Part shown: in pieces, positions 29,801 through 41,800 of the stretch
Numbering within the stretch: the stretch's first letter is position 1
Layout: each line of letters begins with the position of its first letter
Assembly (NCBI GenBank): GCA_014084085.1
Contig: NPFB01000032.1
Location: 275,713-339,712 of the forward strand
Reading direction: 5' to 3'
Length of the DNA stretch: 64,000 nt
DNA from: Hondaea fermentalgiana
Taxonomy: Eukaryota > Sar > Bigyra > Thraustochytrida > Thraustochytriidae
Notes under the pieces: model-generated
The model's input: only the letters and a program-made list of their open reading frames with translations
Database searches by the model: none
What the model was told of the DNA's origin: nothing
Made by a program: the position numbers and the translations under genes

Positions 29801-30335
29801 GGGCGTCGGGTGGGGGTTTCTCTGTGTCCACCACGGGGCCCTGGCTGAGCCTGCCTTCGGACTCTTCTTCGTACTCCTCGTCGCCAGGTTCCTCGCTGCC
29901 CACGCCGCTTGCGCCGCTATTTAAAACGCCGGCTACCGGGCCATTCCCGTTCGATTTTCGCGCCCCATGAGGGTTCCACGAGTCGATGGATGACATGGAT
30001 GGCGATCGCACGGACGAGGAGACGGAGCGCCCCCGTGAAGAAGTCGCAGCCCTGGACCCCGTTCCCATATTCGTTGGGGATGGCGGCACGGCGTCAACGT
30101 TGCCAAAGTTGGGGAGATGGCTGGTATTTTTGCTGGCCGAGGCTTCGCTTTGATCACCGTTTTCGCTCGCGCTCGACTTGGCCGTCGCGCCTGCCTCGAC
30201 GTATTTATCATCAGCTTCCTTCGCTTGTCGGCCCGCGTCGGTGCTGTCGCCGCGCTTGGCCATCATCCACGAGATTGCCTGCATGAGCAGCACGCCCAGA
30301 ATCGTGCCCACCACGACGCCCCAGGCAAACTCCAT
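26814..30335 (-). CDS. Membrane-anchored DUF1769-DUF547 fusion protein
   Basis: The product is 1173 residues with ATG at 30335. An N-terminal hydrophobic helix (residues 4-26, FAWGVVVGTILGVLLMQAISW) is followed by a Lys/Arg stretch, giving a signal anchor. A disordered Ser-rich linker leads to residues ~185-430, which fit DUF1769 (RFQLKFQITL, GPLYLGGKVPG, HYSFGKH, ELPHIAFPVFIGA). Residues ~545-780 have a beta-rich, PH-like composition. Residues ~890-1150 carry DUF547: ETTCFALNLYHALRLHA, SLAEIEHCILR, PEPRINLVINYGTKCTSS, LPKLVYWYGKDFA. DUF547 resembles transglutaminase/papain-like folds and occurs alone or with glutaredoxin or PH/DEP modules in other eukaryotes. No function is established for DUF1769. 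The combined molecule may act at a membrane contact or cortex, but this is inference. Confidence 0.88.
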   Translation of the reverse strand: MEFAWGVVVGTILGVLLMQAISWMMAKRGDSTDAGRQAKEADDKYVEAGATAKSSASENGDQSEASASKNTSHLPNFGNVDAVPPSPTNMGTGSRAATSSRGRSVSSSVRSPSMSSIDSWNPHGARKSNGNGPVAGVLNSGASGVGSEEPGDEEYEEESEGRLSQGPVVDTEKPPPDAPLFPFIRIRNLMEQAEPKHFYPNLRSGPQEFQNENASGKTVLALRAKECEDPAFAAYFSGKQRRFQLKFQITLSKTPRGPLYLGGKVPGDMQLGMVTKGLCRGILSILRKVSSGMHYSFGKHLDSKDGHKELPHIAFPVFIGATALQVTKAGEEVPNIEDEIIETPEQVKARKKNGQGMLHAGDTITFEVHSMYIDVIEWKVTNLGALGNIDLSLFWDTMPLHLVLYDVPENAKHHYEDEKRSYFGITIENTWYAREKDEPSIILPESREDVGASASGADATSEVGPAELRKRSAKVPLSRVNSVGLYVGSEDGGDGDHDLMYEDEEESGSRDSRDSNADEEISVQRTASGTEPRSLTTRDLIVLAWIEHAGSKRKSISFVLSRSDGSLLFLQQREHFAKLDQFAKYCEADLSKKPRKTWEWESLREQLDKTLAAAPATRVAPSWLRSRHRLLAASRCEDLHVSVSSKYTDGSKFFSLWEGPVLRPLWETKWNEEWAVLVRGKAKGDVYLLLFACNSKSPAVVLSASRVLEVRAVSSATLVPFATYFPCLEIHTKGRVIMLGLPSPEKRVAFQDILADAAQRERRDDGGSGSSSDDADSLLTSDMTTDSLNVESSRWGSQKRMIINCRRLHFNNDFSRRLSYSEAGDEANANGASASSGCFRSGNVTDVDSAGPAAWSGRRYSEFGTNGAVSARPHGRLASIESSNNVSTVYEQDLLDARTHLEQKWPMKPWELSSILLRTALSLHDSSSLEDQIRFFDQASQLRELNIYGWSRVMTHEETTCFALNLYHALRLHAKYLVGQPSSLLGWASFGSRVSYAIGAGPSGQAMVLSLAEIEHCILRKPMSLARTMVSTSYPTSRFTRLLELRTPEPRINLVINYGTKCTSSKIVVFNSPSQLDKLLDVAAADFLREHLKIETAKHIIGLPKLVYWYGKDFAANKSMRDYSTKSIGLEVIEYCAEDQRQLVDRVLRHPEGTFRVRTFKWKAQSRQSELVP

Positions 30336-30627
30336 CGTGGCTTTGCTTGCCCCTTCCTTGCCTTCGGACCAGTCTACGAGCTTCGCCGCCCGACTCTAGC
30401 TGGTTCAATGCCGCTGCCGGTCTCTGCGCCGCGGCAGATAGACGGATAGATTGACAGATTTACAGCCGCGCTGAGCGAGGAGATCAGCGCGGACTCGGCA
30501 GTCTGGCGCAGAGCTGAGCTACGCTGAGCTGAGCTGCGCTGCGCTGAGCTGATGAGCTGATCGAGGCGGTCGTATCCGCCCTGGATGAGACGACCACAAC
30601 AACGGCGACCTGGACGACGACGAAGAA

Positions 30628-30659
<32 letters not shown>

Positions 30660-31749
30660 TCACCGCGTCTCCTTTCTTGGCCTCGAGGCGCGGTCGCCCA
30701 CAATCAAACAAGAGGTCCGAGGCGAGCTCGGCGCGCAGACCGCAGGCGGGCGGGCCAGGGCGCCCTCCCTTCCCCCGCTCCCTCGTTCCCTTCCTCCTCG
30801 CCGCCAACGCCGGCCTCGCCGCGCAGGCTCTGCCCGGTCCCTGCGAGCGAGCTCAGCTTTTGCGCGTCTCGATGGACACGTCTTTATTTACAGTTCTACC
30901 TAGCGCCCGCGTAGTACTTGTATAGGCTAGTACTTACACGACCTGCTTTTAGAAGGAGCCAAGCAGGAGACTCGCTCGCTCGCCCCGTGTGCGTCAACCC
31001 CGTTGGGTGAGGCTCGCCTCGCCTCGCCTCGCCTGCTGCAGCTGCGCTCGCTCGCTCGCCGCCCGCCGCCGGCCCTCTTGCGCGCAGCCCTCCGCAGCCG
31101 CCGCCGGTGCGGGTCTGCCCCGCGCGTCCGTGCGCCGCGAGCTCGGGCGGGCGAGCTCGCGCGCGCAGGCGCTCGCGCGGGATGGCTGACGCTCACATTC
31201 GACGCCGCGGATCGCTCGCTGCCTCACTCACCCGTGAGCGGCGCGGCGCGGGGAAAGGGTTGCGGAGGTTATGCGCGTTGCGGTTTCCGCGGCCGAGCGG
31301 CGGTCCAACCGCCGCGTGGGTCTCTTCCGGAGAACTGGCTACTGAGAAGCAGGACACCGGGTTTGAATCGAGTCGGAGTGGGCGCCGCCGCAGATTTTGG
31401 ACGAGCGAGCGAGCGAGCAAGACGAAGACCAAGTTCGAGCTCCAGGAGCGGCGCGCGGGCGCCGGCGCTGGGGTCTGTCTGGCCTCCGCGGAAGGCGCGG
31501 CCCGCCGCCCGCCGCCAGGGCCGCCCGGCAGTCGGGACCACCAGAGCGCGGAGTCCTACTCAGCCTGGCGCCCGCGTCGGTCCCGACCCGGGTCGACTTG
31601 GCACGAGTCGAGCCGGCGAGCTTGGCACGTGTGCAGCTGCAACAGCTAGTCGATCGTCGTCGACCTGGGACGAGACCGTCGCGGGAGAGAGACACGAACA
31701 TCGCGCGGTGCTGCCTCTTGCCTAGCAGGCCGAGCCGGGTCCCGCAAAG
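30336..31749. other. Divergent promoter between the DUF1769-DUF547 gene and the VPS13B-like gene
   Basis: About 1.4 kb. It contains a GCTGAG repeat zone (30515-30560), a pure (GAC)n run (30631-30659), a GTACTTGTATAGGCTAGTACTT motif (30914-30935) that may be a promoter, CGCCT and CGCT repeats (31017-31060), GAGC repeats near 31405, and the 17-mer shared with 1280-1296 at 31695-31711. No gene was supported. Confidence 0.55.
30631..30659. repeat. (GAC)n microsatellite
   Basis: Nearly ten perfect GAC units inside a longer imperfect GAC/GAA tract in noncoding DNA. Confidence 0.9.
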
Positions 31750-34700
31750 ATGCTCAGCGACTATCTCCTCGGCCCGCTGAAGCGGTATCTGACACAGACG
31801 TTGAGCACCAGCTTATCAAAGTACATTTCCAACATCAATGTTGATACCCTCGGCGTCGGTGGCGATATCATCCTGCGTGACTTGGAGTTACGGTTAGATG
31901 TTCTCCAGGAAAGCCTCAAGATCCCGCTTGCCTTTGAGTTCTCGAGAGGTTTCATCAAAGAGCTTCGCATCCAGATTCACTGGACAAAGCTCATGTCGCA
32001 GCCTATTCACGTGAAGGTGAGCACCATTGAGATTATTCTGACTGCGCGTAGCGAGTTGCAGTTCCGCCGTCTTCAGCTCGCATACCAGCGCCACACCTCA
32101 AAGTCAGGCGCAGACTCTTCACAAGACGCCAAGGCCGCGCATGCAGCTGCCAAAACAACAGCCAAGAGCGGCAAGCTCGCCAATGGAACGCCAACGCCCG
32201 GACACAAGTCAGGGACCAATGGTGCCGGCCCGCAGTCTCCCTCGCGTGCTTCGTCAGCAACAACAGCAGCAGCAGGAGGAGGCGGCGGCGGTGGCGCTGC
32301 CGCAAACACTATGGCCGGTGCAGGAACTGATTCCAGCGAAAGCGGAGGCTGGCTGCACGACGCCATTCGAAAGATTATCGCCAATGCAACTGTGGAAATC
32401 AACGACCTGGTGCTCAAGTACGAGCACGCAAATGTCGTCCTCTCCACCTCCTTTCGGTCGCTGCGTGTTTCGTCCGCGGACCCAAGTCAAGGCTGGAAGG
32501 TGGCCTTTCAAGAGCCCAAGGGCGTCAATCGCAGCATTTTCAAGGCAATTGACGTGCGCGACCTCACCATTAATTTGGACCGAATTCACGGCGAAAGCTC
32601 GCGCCGTATCTCCTTGGGCGGTAATGTAACGCCGCGCTCTCTTCGACACCGCAGCACGTCAGGATCCTCCGCCGAAGAGACTCTCCTCGGCGGCAGCCCA
32701 AGGCGACGCGCGAGAGTCACAGCGACTGAGCTTCCGATCCTTCGACGTGCGAGTATCTCGGTTCGTGCCCGGGTAAGCACAGACCCTTTTGCTTCACGTT
32801 ATGGCGCTGCAGGTGCCAATGACGGAGACGACAGTGACGCTTTTGCAGCTCGCCAGCAGGGGTATCCTGAAGAAAACGGGATTCGGACGTCCTCTTCAGC
32901 TACTTCGCTCCAGCCTTCGTCGCATACTCATGGTCGGTCTCGTAGTTTGGAAGGCTCGCGATTCCAGTTGCCGCGCTCCTCGAGCGAAGCGTCTAGCGTT
33001 GCCAAGTTAGGCGCCCCGAATGCAAAGTCAGCAGCGGGAACCAAAGATGTCGATCTCCCAGATACAAGTGTTGATCCGTTCAAAGGAGCACCTTGTCTGT
33101 TACCAATACTCTGCGAGGAAGACACGTCTCGCTGGCGCGCTCGCAGCTCGCAGGATACAGAGCATCCCGAATTGGATTGGACAGTGATTTCTATCTCGGA
33201 CATGCATATTCGTAAGCTTGACCTTTCTGTGAGTAACGAACAGTTTATCATGCTCGAGGAACTCATGGTCTTGCCTGACGATGAAGACTCTGTCGGTGAC
33301 TCCGATGCTTCTGCTGCTGCTCCGTCTGGAGAAAAAGGCGATGCAGACACGACATCCCCAGCATCTCCTTCATCTGCTTCATCATCTTCATCGGACTCGT
33401 CAGACTTGTCGAACTCGTCGGATGCTTCATCTTCATCGCCTTCCTCCCTCGTTTCTGTGGACGAAACACAAAAGCAAGATGCCGTTCGAGAGAATATCGA
33501 GCGAGATCTCGAAGCCTCCGCGGAACAAGCGATCGAGAAAGAGGGCGTCGCGGGTGTCGCCGTCGAAAGCACAGCCGCCGAAAGCCAGGAAGGCGGCTGG
33601 GGAAGTTGGGCGTGGGGTGTCTTAGTGGGAGATGTCGAGCAAGAACTTGACGATGTCGAAGTCGAAATGCTCTATGATGCTGCAGAGACCGCAAAGCGCA
33701 GGGAAGCGGCACGCATGCAAGCTGCACGTCTTGCGCGGGAGCGAAAGAGACTTCTTGTCGTCGCTGGAACTCGCGTGGACTCGATCAGCTTTACATTTCT
33801 CGTTCACAAAGAAACGCGCGAGGACAACACCAAGCATACAGCTCAAGGCAACGCAACTTTGAACCAAACAAGCATGACGAGTGCATTGTTCGGCGACGAT
33901 TCGGCCCTGACGATCGACGAAGAAGGGGGAGACCGCGAAGACGGCGGAGAGTTCGTTTCTGTGCCCGTTGCCAATGTTGGCATGGTAAAAGTGCGTTTGG
34001 ATCGCACTCAACAAGGGTCAATTCTGCCGCAGCGCAGGCAAAAACTTGCAGGCACCAGGCTTGACGAACTTTTGCGCTTCGCTGTCCAAGGTATCACGTT
34101 GGAAGTCCGAAAAGTTGACGATCTCATTGAGGATCACACAAAGGCCTTTGTTGACATTTATGCAGATGTTGATCTTGTGCGAATTTGCCGCCTGGAAGCG
34201 GCAACGTCCGTATCCCATGACGTGGCGCTGTGGGGAGAATCGACAGAATTTACGGGCAACACAAACAGCGCAATTCTTGATGCAATGCCACACCCTTGGT
34301 TCTGCTGGAGTTTCTTCAATAGCGCAAACGGCATGGCAACGTATCCCGAACACTGCGAAAAGGAGTGCTGTGTAGGAACCTCTCTTTATCGACGGTCTGA
34401 CAAGGCCCTCCGCTTCCACTGCCATGCACCTACAGGGCAGCTCAATCCACCGACCTCCTCCGGAAATCCAACCGTGGACGTTGACACCCCGGCATTATCC
34501 CCGGCCACGGCGCCCATCTATGTAGACGCTGCAGTAGGACCCGTGTCGTGCAGACTTGACCTTCTCTCGGTCGAGGGCATCTACGAGTTCTTTGGCCTCT
34601 CAGCAGCATCCCCAGACGAACTTGGGACCCGCTCGGGGCTTCCAGAGCTCCGCAAGGGCACAGCCGGCGCCGCCTTGAAAGAACTTGCTGCAGAGTATTC

Positions 34701-37700
34701 AAGTTTAACCCGTCCACAGCAATTACAACGCGTCTCGCGACCTGTGGAAGTCCTTGCCAGCTTCCCAAAGATTGTAGGCGAATTGTCAACCGTACCTCCG
34801 GGCGCGACACGAGAAGAAGCGCACTCCTGTCTCGGCCTTCTCGTTCGCGACACAGTCCTTCGGTTCGGAGCCGATCTTCATCGTGCAGAGAGGGGTATCT
34901 TTGCCGTGTCAAAGGGCGCACCGACGCCTCCAGTCAGCCTTTTTCCTCCCCACGTTTTCGATCAGCTCACGCACAGGGCAACAGAGGTCAGTCGAACGGA
35001 TCGAAAGACTACTGCGGCTCAGGCTAGCTTGGGCCACGTTACTGTGTTTCTGGCCGAGCGGCCATCACGATTGGAACACAAACCACAAAAGATTCATCAA
35101 CACGTGCACGAAAAGCAAGGGTTTGATGGGGTCTCGGGCCCCGAGTCCAAGGGAGGGTCTTCATATAATGCTGTTCTTGCGCAGTTTGTGCAGGCACGCG
35201 CTCTACTCACCCTGGTTGCCCCCGTCGATCGAAATGAGACCGGGCGCAAAGCGCGCGTCAGGATGGACCTGGCACGCTTTCTTGCGCAGGCGAATCTCAT
35301 GCACGTCTGTCAAGCGGTCGAGGTGGTTGGCGCTGTCCTGCGACCCATCTCTTCTGCTGCTGCGGCGCCAGTGGATCCACTTTTTCTTCAAAAAGAAGCA
35401 CCACTTTTGCCAGGGATCGCTCTGAATCTCGACACATTGCGTGCAGACATGAGCGTCGATGGTCTTGCCAAGGGTCTGGCATCTGCAGCATTCAGTCTTG
35501 GCGGAGCTAGCCTACAGTGCCAGGGAACCACAGTGCTGTCCCTTAGGACCCCAAAGGGCAAGGCTGCAGTTGCTCTGTCCGGTCACGTCTTTGGCGAGGG
35601 CCATCCCGTGACGGCGTCTTTGCAACGAATCAAGGCCGCATCGCGTTTTCTCTCGAAAAGTGTTGTCGCGAGATTTCACGCCGAGCAACGGACGGTCGAA
35701 GCGCGCCTGGGTTTCGGCGCCACGCTTGGTGTCACCCATCTCGATGCCATCGGCGGACACGGTCTCTTGGTCTGGATCTGGCAGGCTCGCTCGCGCATTG
35801 CCGACATCCTCAAGGTTTACGTCGGCCAAGACCGTAACCGCGCAGCGGAAGAGTTATTTGTCCCGGAAAATCCCTTTCCGGACGATCGCGCAGCTCCTGT
35901 CGATTCTGGTGAAACTGCCGTATACAATGACATTCCGGTCCGCCCTCGTCGAAGCAGCAGCCTACTACCGTGGGTACAAGGAACGCGCGTGTTTGTGCAC
36001 ATTGACGCGCGCGAAGGGGAAGCTTACATTACGAGTAAAGTCATGATGAAGGTTCCGGCAATTAGTCTCGTTCAAAATGGACGAGAACACAACGACTTTC
36101 GTTGGAAGGCTGGACCGTTGGCATTGTGCGTACGAGGACATCGCGGAGGCCTTCGGCGTGTCCTCCGGGATGCTCATTTCCACGGATCGTGTTCCTGTGC
36201 GCTGGGGGAGGCCGTGGAGCTTCGCCTCTCCATTATTTGCGATCAGTTGCAGATGGATCTCGACCCGGAACGTCTTCTTGTCCTGAGCGCCGTGCTGGAT
36301 TCCCCACTGTTCAAAGGAGGAGCACATTTTCTCCAGAAGACGAAAGAAGCTGACTCACCTTCCTCAAATGCGCGAGACAACGGCACGCAGGGTGTCTCCA
36401 AAGCTTTGACGCGCTCTTCGATCGCGGTCGCAGCGAAGCACCCCGACGAGATGGACTGGCCACTCATTGTGCTCAACATTCAGGGTGATCTTGCTGGCGT
36501 GCATCTGAACTTATTCCCTCATGCGCGCATGAGTGGCGTACAAGCTCATGTGGGAACACCTTATCAGATTGCTGAAAACATCGAGTTCGTGATGGAACAT
36601 TTGTATTTTAGTTTGCGCCAAGACACTTCCTCTTTGGCTGTAAGAGTGACCGTGCGAGATTTATGCGCCTTTGAACGCTTGCGCTCTTCGTCTCGGTCTC
36701 CTTTCGACGATTCGACATCAGCTGACGACGCCACGGGTCTCTCCAGTCTCCCCGCTTCCGCGATCGGGGCCATTGTAGCCTTTCTCCCCGCGCATGACAT
36801 TGTGTCATTGGCAACAGCCTTTGGTGTGCCATTGTCTTCGACGCAGACGACCCGTGCCACGCAAGCGATGACAGACATGCTATCGCTGCAGCCACGAAAT
36901 GAGGACGATGCATTCTTTGAGGCTTTGGACCTTTCTGTTCCTGTTGCCTGTTCGCCCTCGATCGACGAGGTACCTACGAACAAACCTACTCTGCTCTCTT
37001 GCGCTGTAATCAAGCCCACAAATGGCCGACTTCTCGTCGAAGGAGGTTTGCTGCCCTTGGACTTTGTGATGCGACCGGGACTCATTGCAGCGCTTCTGTT
37101 GCTCGCATCCCACGTTCGTGTTGTTGTAAAAGGAAAGCGCAATCGAGTCCCCCCAAAACAAGCAAAAGCGACGCACGGCCTGGAAGAGTCGCGAGGGAAG
37201 CCCAAGTGGCCTCAGATGCAGTTGCAGCTTGGTCGCCTTCGTGCATTCGTTCCATTGGGCACTTCCTTTTCTCCAGCATCTCATCCATCGCACGCTCTTG
37301 TTATTGAATGCGCTACAGTGCGTGCGTCTCAGACGCAAGATGGCGTGGGCGCCTCATGTACTCTTGGACCATTGTCTGCGTCGACTTGTACAGTTGAAAT
37401 GAATTCGCCGTCTGAAAATGATGTAAACGAGGAGAGCTCTCTGCGGGCAGGCGCGCTCGACTCGTTCTACAGATTCGCGTATCATCGCGATGTAGCTGTC
37501 AAGGGTTCTCCTGTCATGCTTCCTTTCTCCGTCCGAATGATGATTGGCCCGAGCGGTCACCTCGAACTTGCTTGCGATGAGGTGAAAATTCAAGTTGCAG
37601 TGAATCAGATTCGCCAATTGCAAACTTTACTAGGCGAAGTCGCCACGCTCACCAACAAGGCTCATTTAGCATTTTTGCTCAATGACTCTCTGAGCGTCCG

Positions 37701-38634
37701 CGAAGCAATCTTTCAAAACGTTCTTTTACAAGGACCCGATCGTGCTGTTCTTCCGAGCGCCGAGGAGAAACCGGTCGAGGAAACAGCGACCTCGGAGGAC
37801 CTGGTCGTGACGAGAGACCCTCTCTTTTCAATCTCGGCGAGCGTGCCTGGTGTTGAGGTTCGAGTTCTGGACGACGAGACGGCGGAGGTCGCTCGTGTAT
37901 GGGTATCGGAGATGCGTCTTTCGAGCAGCAAAGACACCATGTTCGAAATCATGGACTGGGGTCTCGATGCTGGTGGCCGTAAGAGTGTTGTTGCCCCGCT
38001 TAAAGGATCCTCACCGAGTCTGTCGGCGTCCATGCCCCAGGGAGTAAGTTCCTGTGTTGTTGAGCTTCCACGTGGCTTGCTTATCAGCGCCGACGCGGGA
38101 CTCGTGCAGGCCGTGACTCGACACTTTCCTTTGGAGCCTTTCGCTGCGCAGTCGGACGAAACGATTAAGGCGTCTGTCAAGTTTCATACGTTTGTCAAGG
38201 CGCGTAAACTTTTGGCGACTGCACAAACGGACAACACTCCACGCGAGGAGGTGGAAGCTGGCGCACACGTCCGAATGACGCTCAAATTCGTTCTGGCGTC
38301 CTTTGATGCTCGGCTTCATCTTACAGAGTCTTCGTCTTCACCGGGTCTTCGCCTCACTGCGGATCAGGTTTTCTTTCAGCAAGCATTGCGTCAGACTCGT
38401 GGCGAATTTGAGGTTGTTGTAATCCGCACCTCCCTCACGGCAAGAACGACGTTGGAGAGAACCATGGTGATGATCGAGCCGACAGACCTCCGCTTCGTTG
38501 GAAGCAAGGTTCTTAATCATGGTGCACGGATGTCGCTAGGAATCGAGACTGTTGCAGCCGAGACGTTTATTTCTCTTGAGTCTCTGGCAACGCTCATGGC
38601 TGTTGCGGAAGCATACACTCCAAAGACGAAGGGG

Positions 38635-38688
<54 letters not shown>

Positions 38689-38788
38689 NNNNNNNNNNNN
38701 NNNNNNNNNNNNNNNNNNNNNNNNNNNNNNNNNNNNNNNNNNNNNNNNNNNNNNNNNNNNNNNNNNNNNNNNNNNNNNNNNNNNNNNN

Positions 38789-38843
<55 letters not shown>

Positions 38844-41800
38844 TGCAAGTGTGCGCACGGGGTATCCGTCCGCCTCATCTATTGCCTCGGTGGCTATGAG
38901 CATAGCATCATCAATGCAGGACAACTTTTACTTTTTCAAGCTTCCAACGCCGCGCACGAACGACTTTGCCAGCCTCAAGCGCATCTACGAAATGGACAAT
39001 AACAGCGAGTACGTGCATCCGGCACCAGGTCAGATTGTGCTTGGAGCGCTGGGAATGCCCGGCTCGCTTGCAGGTTCCGAGCAAATGTGGAGCGCTGCAA
39101 ACCCTGTTGACGCCACACAGGGGCTGCAGGCTGGCGGGCAGTGGAAGCGATCCTTTGCGCCTCTTTCGACTTCGTCAATGTCAGATTGGGTCACATTGCG
39201 ATGGCAGTACTTTGAGCCGCGAAAGCTCGAACGCATCCGGCTTCTTAACGCGCCTCCGATTCCCCGTGGCGTTGCAGACGCCGCCATTCATCCGACCGGA
39301 TTGGAAGCAAGCGTTGTGGAGTGTCAGCTTGCATATTGGGACGCTATCCAAGGGTGCTATGTAGTCGTCGCACATTTCAACGTGCCTCTCGAGGAGGAGG
39401 CCCTCGCTTCCCCGTGGAGACGTCCTGGCGTAGAAGACTTTGTTGACGCCTTTTCGAATCTTGTGGACATGTCTATGGTGGATGATGCGACCAATATTGA
39501 CCCTGCCGAAGATTCGGACCAAGAAGGAGGATTACTCGGGGCCCGAAAAAAGCTCCATGCGAGTACTTTCCCTCTACAGATCCGTCGCAGCGCTGCTTCC
39601 AAATCGTGGATCCTGCGATGGCACGCTGCCGAGACAGTGGACCGTGAAAGTCTTCCTGTGGACGATCGACTGGCTGTGTGCTCAGCACTCGTGCGGTCGT
39701 TGTGCGTCGAAAGTGCTTGCTCCGATGCCTTTTGGTATCCGATGGAAATCCATGTTTCGGCACGGCGCTTGGGTCTTGCGGTGCTGCGCCAGGCAGACCT
39801 GAATTCCCGTAAGGAGGAAATGCTCTTCGTATTACGGGCCCGCAACTTTGGTGTGCACCTGCAACAGCGACCCAGAGAGCGCGAGAGGGTTCGCGTTAGT
39901 GCAGATCTCGATGTTCACGTGCAGGACTTTGGTCACCTCGCTCTTTTGCATTTTGCGCGGGTGCACCATTTGGCGGTGGTATATGAGAAGAGCACTGCAT
40001 CGCGCGCTGAAAGTGTGTGGATTGACTGTCGCCACTGGCGCTGGAATATTAGCAAGCAGACGCTTCCTGCAGTTCATTTTGCCGTGCAGTCCTTTGCTCA
40101 TGACATGGAAAAGCTTCTCTTCCGGCGTGATGAGATTGCAAAAGAAGCTAACGTGCAAATCGGCTCAGGACCTCCTACGAGCGGCAAATTTACTCCGGCA
40201 GACAACCAAGAACAGACCCGTGGCGACGGCGGCGGCGAAGACAAGGATGACAACAACAACGATGACGATGCGTCACTGCAGTACCGGATCGTCAATTCAA
40301 CAGGCCGGACAGTTTGGTTTGGGCAGTACGGGACTGCGGAGGTCATTCGAGTTGATTCAGAGAAAACGCGCTCTTATTCGTGGCGCGTCACAAGCACGCA
40401 CCTCATGCCGCACGCGAAAGACCACACGCTCGTCCGCTATGGTAGAAAAGAGTCCGAGTTTGCGAACCTCGACGCCTCGTTGCGTGCACAAATTGAACGC
40501 GCTGCTGAATTCATCCCTCTGATGCGATTCGCGCTTTCTTCAGACCGCAGCGATGACGAACCCGGGACATGGACGCGGCCAACCTCGATCGACAACATTG
40601 GCGTGCACTTGCGAAGTCTCGTGTTTGGCGGCGTGAACAAGAATGCCAAGAGTGTCTTTTTCGGCAACGAACCGCAGAGCCGTCTCTGGGTGAGCGCACA
40701 GCGTGGGGAAAACGGTCTGCAGACGATTGTTCGGCTCTTGCCAAGCCATTTTGTCGTAAGTCGTGTTCCAGAGCCTTTGCAGATCCGCTTCGCGTCCAGC
40801 ACGCGTGAAGTTCCAGCTTGCGACGCAAAAGTCCTTCGCGAAACATTTGCTCGCGCCAAAGGACATGACGATGGTGACGATGAGGATATGGACTCCCCTA
40901 TTCATGGAGTGCAGGTGGAGCGCCTGCAGCGCATGTCCTCGTCGTCCAGCGTGGCAAGCGTCGGGCCAGGACATTCGGATTCGTTTTCGGGTTCTGGCGG
41001 GCAGAAATCGCATGGAACAAGGGTGTCCAAGCGCCAAAATTCGACGGAACCTCTGAATCGGGGCGGGGATCATTCGCCCGTTGGCTATATCGACGAGAAG
41101 GAGTTCGACTTTTCCTTTGCAGGCGCAGGCACGCTACCTCTCATGTGCCCCGACGTGAATCTTTTGGCGTCAATGGATGATGCGACGCAGGAAAAGGCTG
41201 ATCGAGAAATGAGCATTCAAATCGGACGTCAAATCGACTGGTCCGCGCCGATCTCGCTTCTCAAGGTCGATGGTCGTAGTGCTCCGCAGCTCGTCGAAGT
41301 ACCTGGACCTCTCGGCGTGTCATCGATGTGGCTTTGGGTTCATGTTCGGCGTGCACATATTCGTTCCCCACAAGGCGGCCGTCTACGTTCGTGGGTCATG
41401 GTTGAGATTTGGCCAACTGCGTATTTGTGCAACGATGCGCCGTGGCCTCTGCTCTGCAGAATTCGCCCCCAGACGCGCCTTGAGCTTTTACAGTATGCCA
41501 TGGTGAAGCATGAGGAAGACTTCAGCAAAGGATATTGGCCTCTTGTCAAATCTGAGCACCAGCATGGCAATACTGAGAATTCAACTTTGGGTCGAGCGAC
41601 TCCTACAGAGGAAGGCCGAGGGGAAATTCGCGTGCAGACGGTTGAACCAAACACAATTGCCGCCCTTTTTTTGCATCCCACCCGATCTCAGGCCCTGATC
41701 GTGTCGAGTGCCGCGGGAGAAGGCAGTCGCGGCGAAGCGAGCGATAGTTTGGCCGGCTCTCCAGCGCTCCGCATCCACGAGCCGTTATTCGCAAACTGCA

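Noticed and set aside
30395..30425. GGTTCAATGCC resembling a tRNA B box
   Set aside because: No A box or cloverleaf upstream on either strand.
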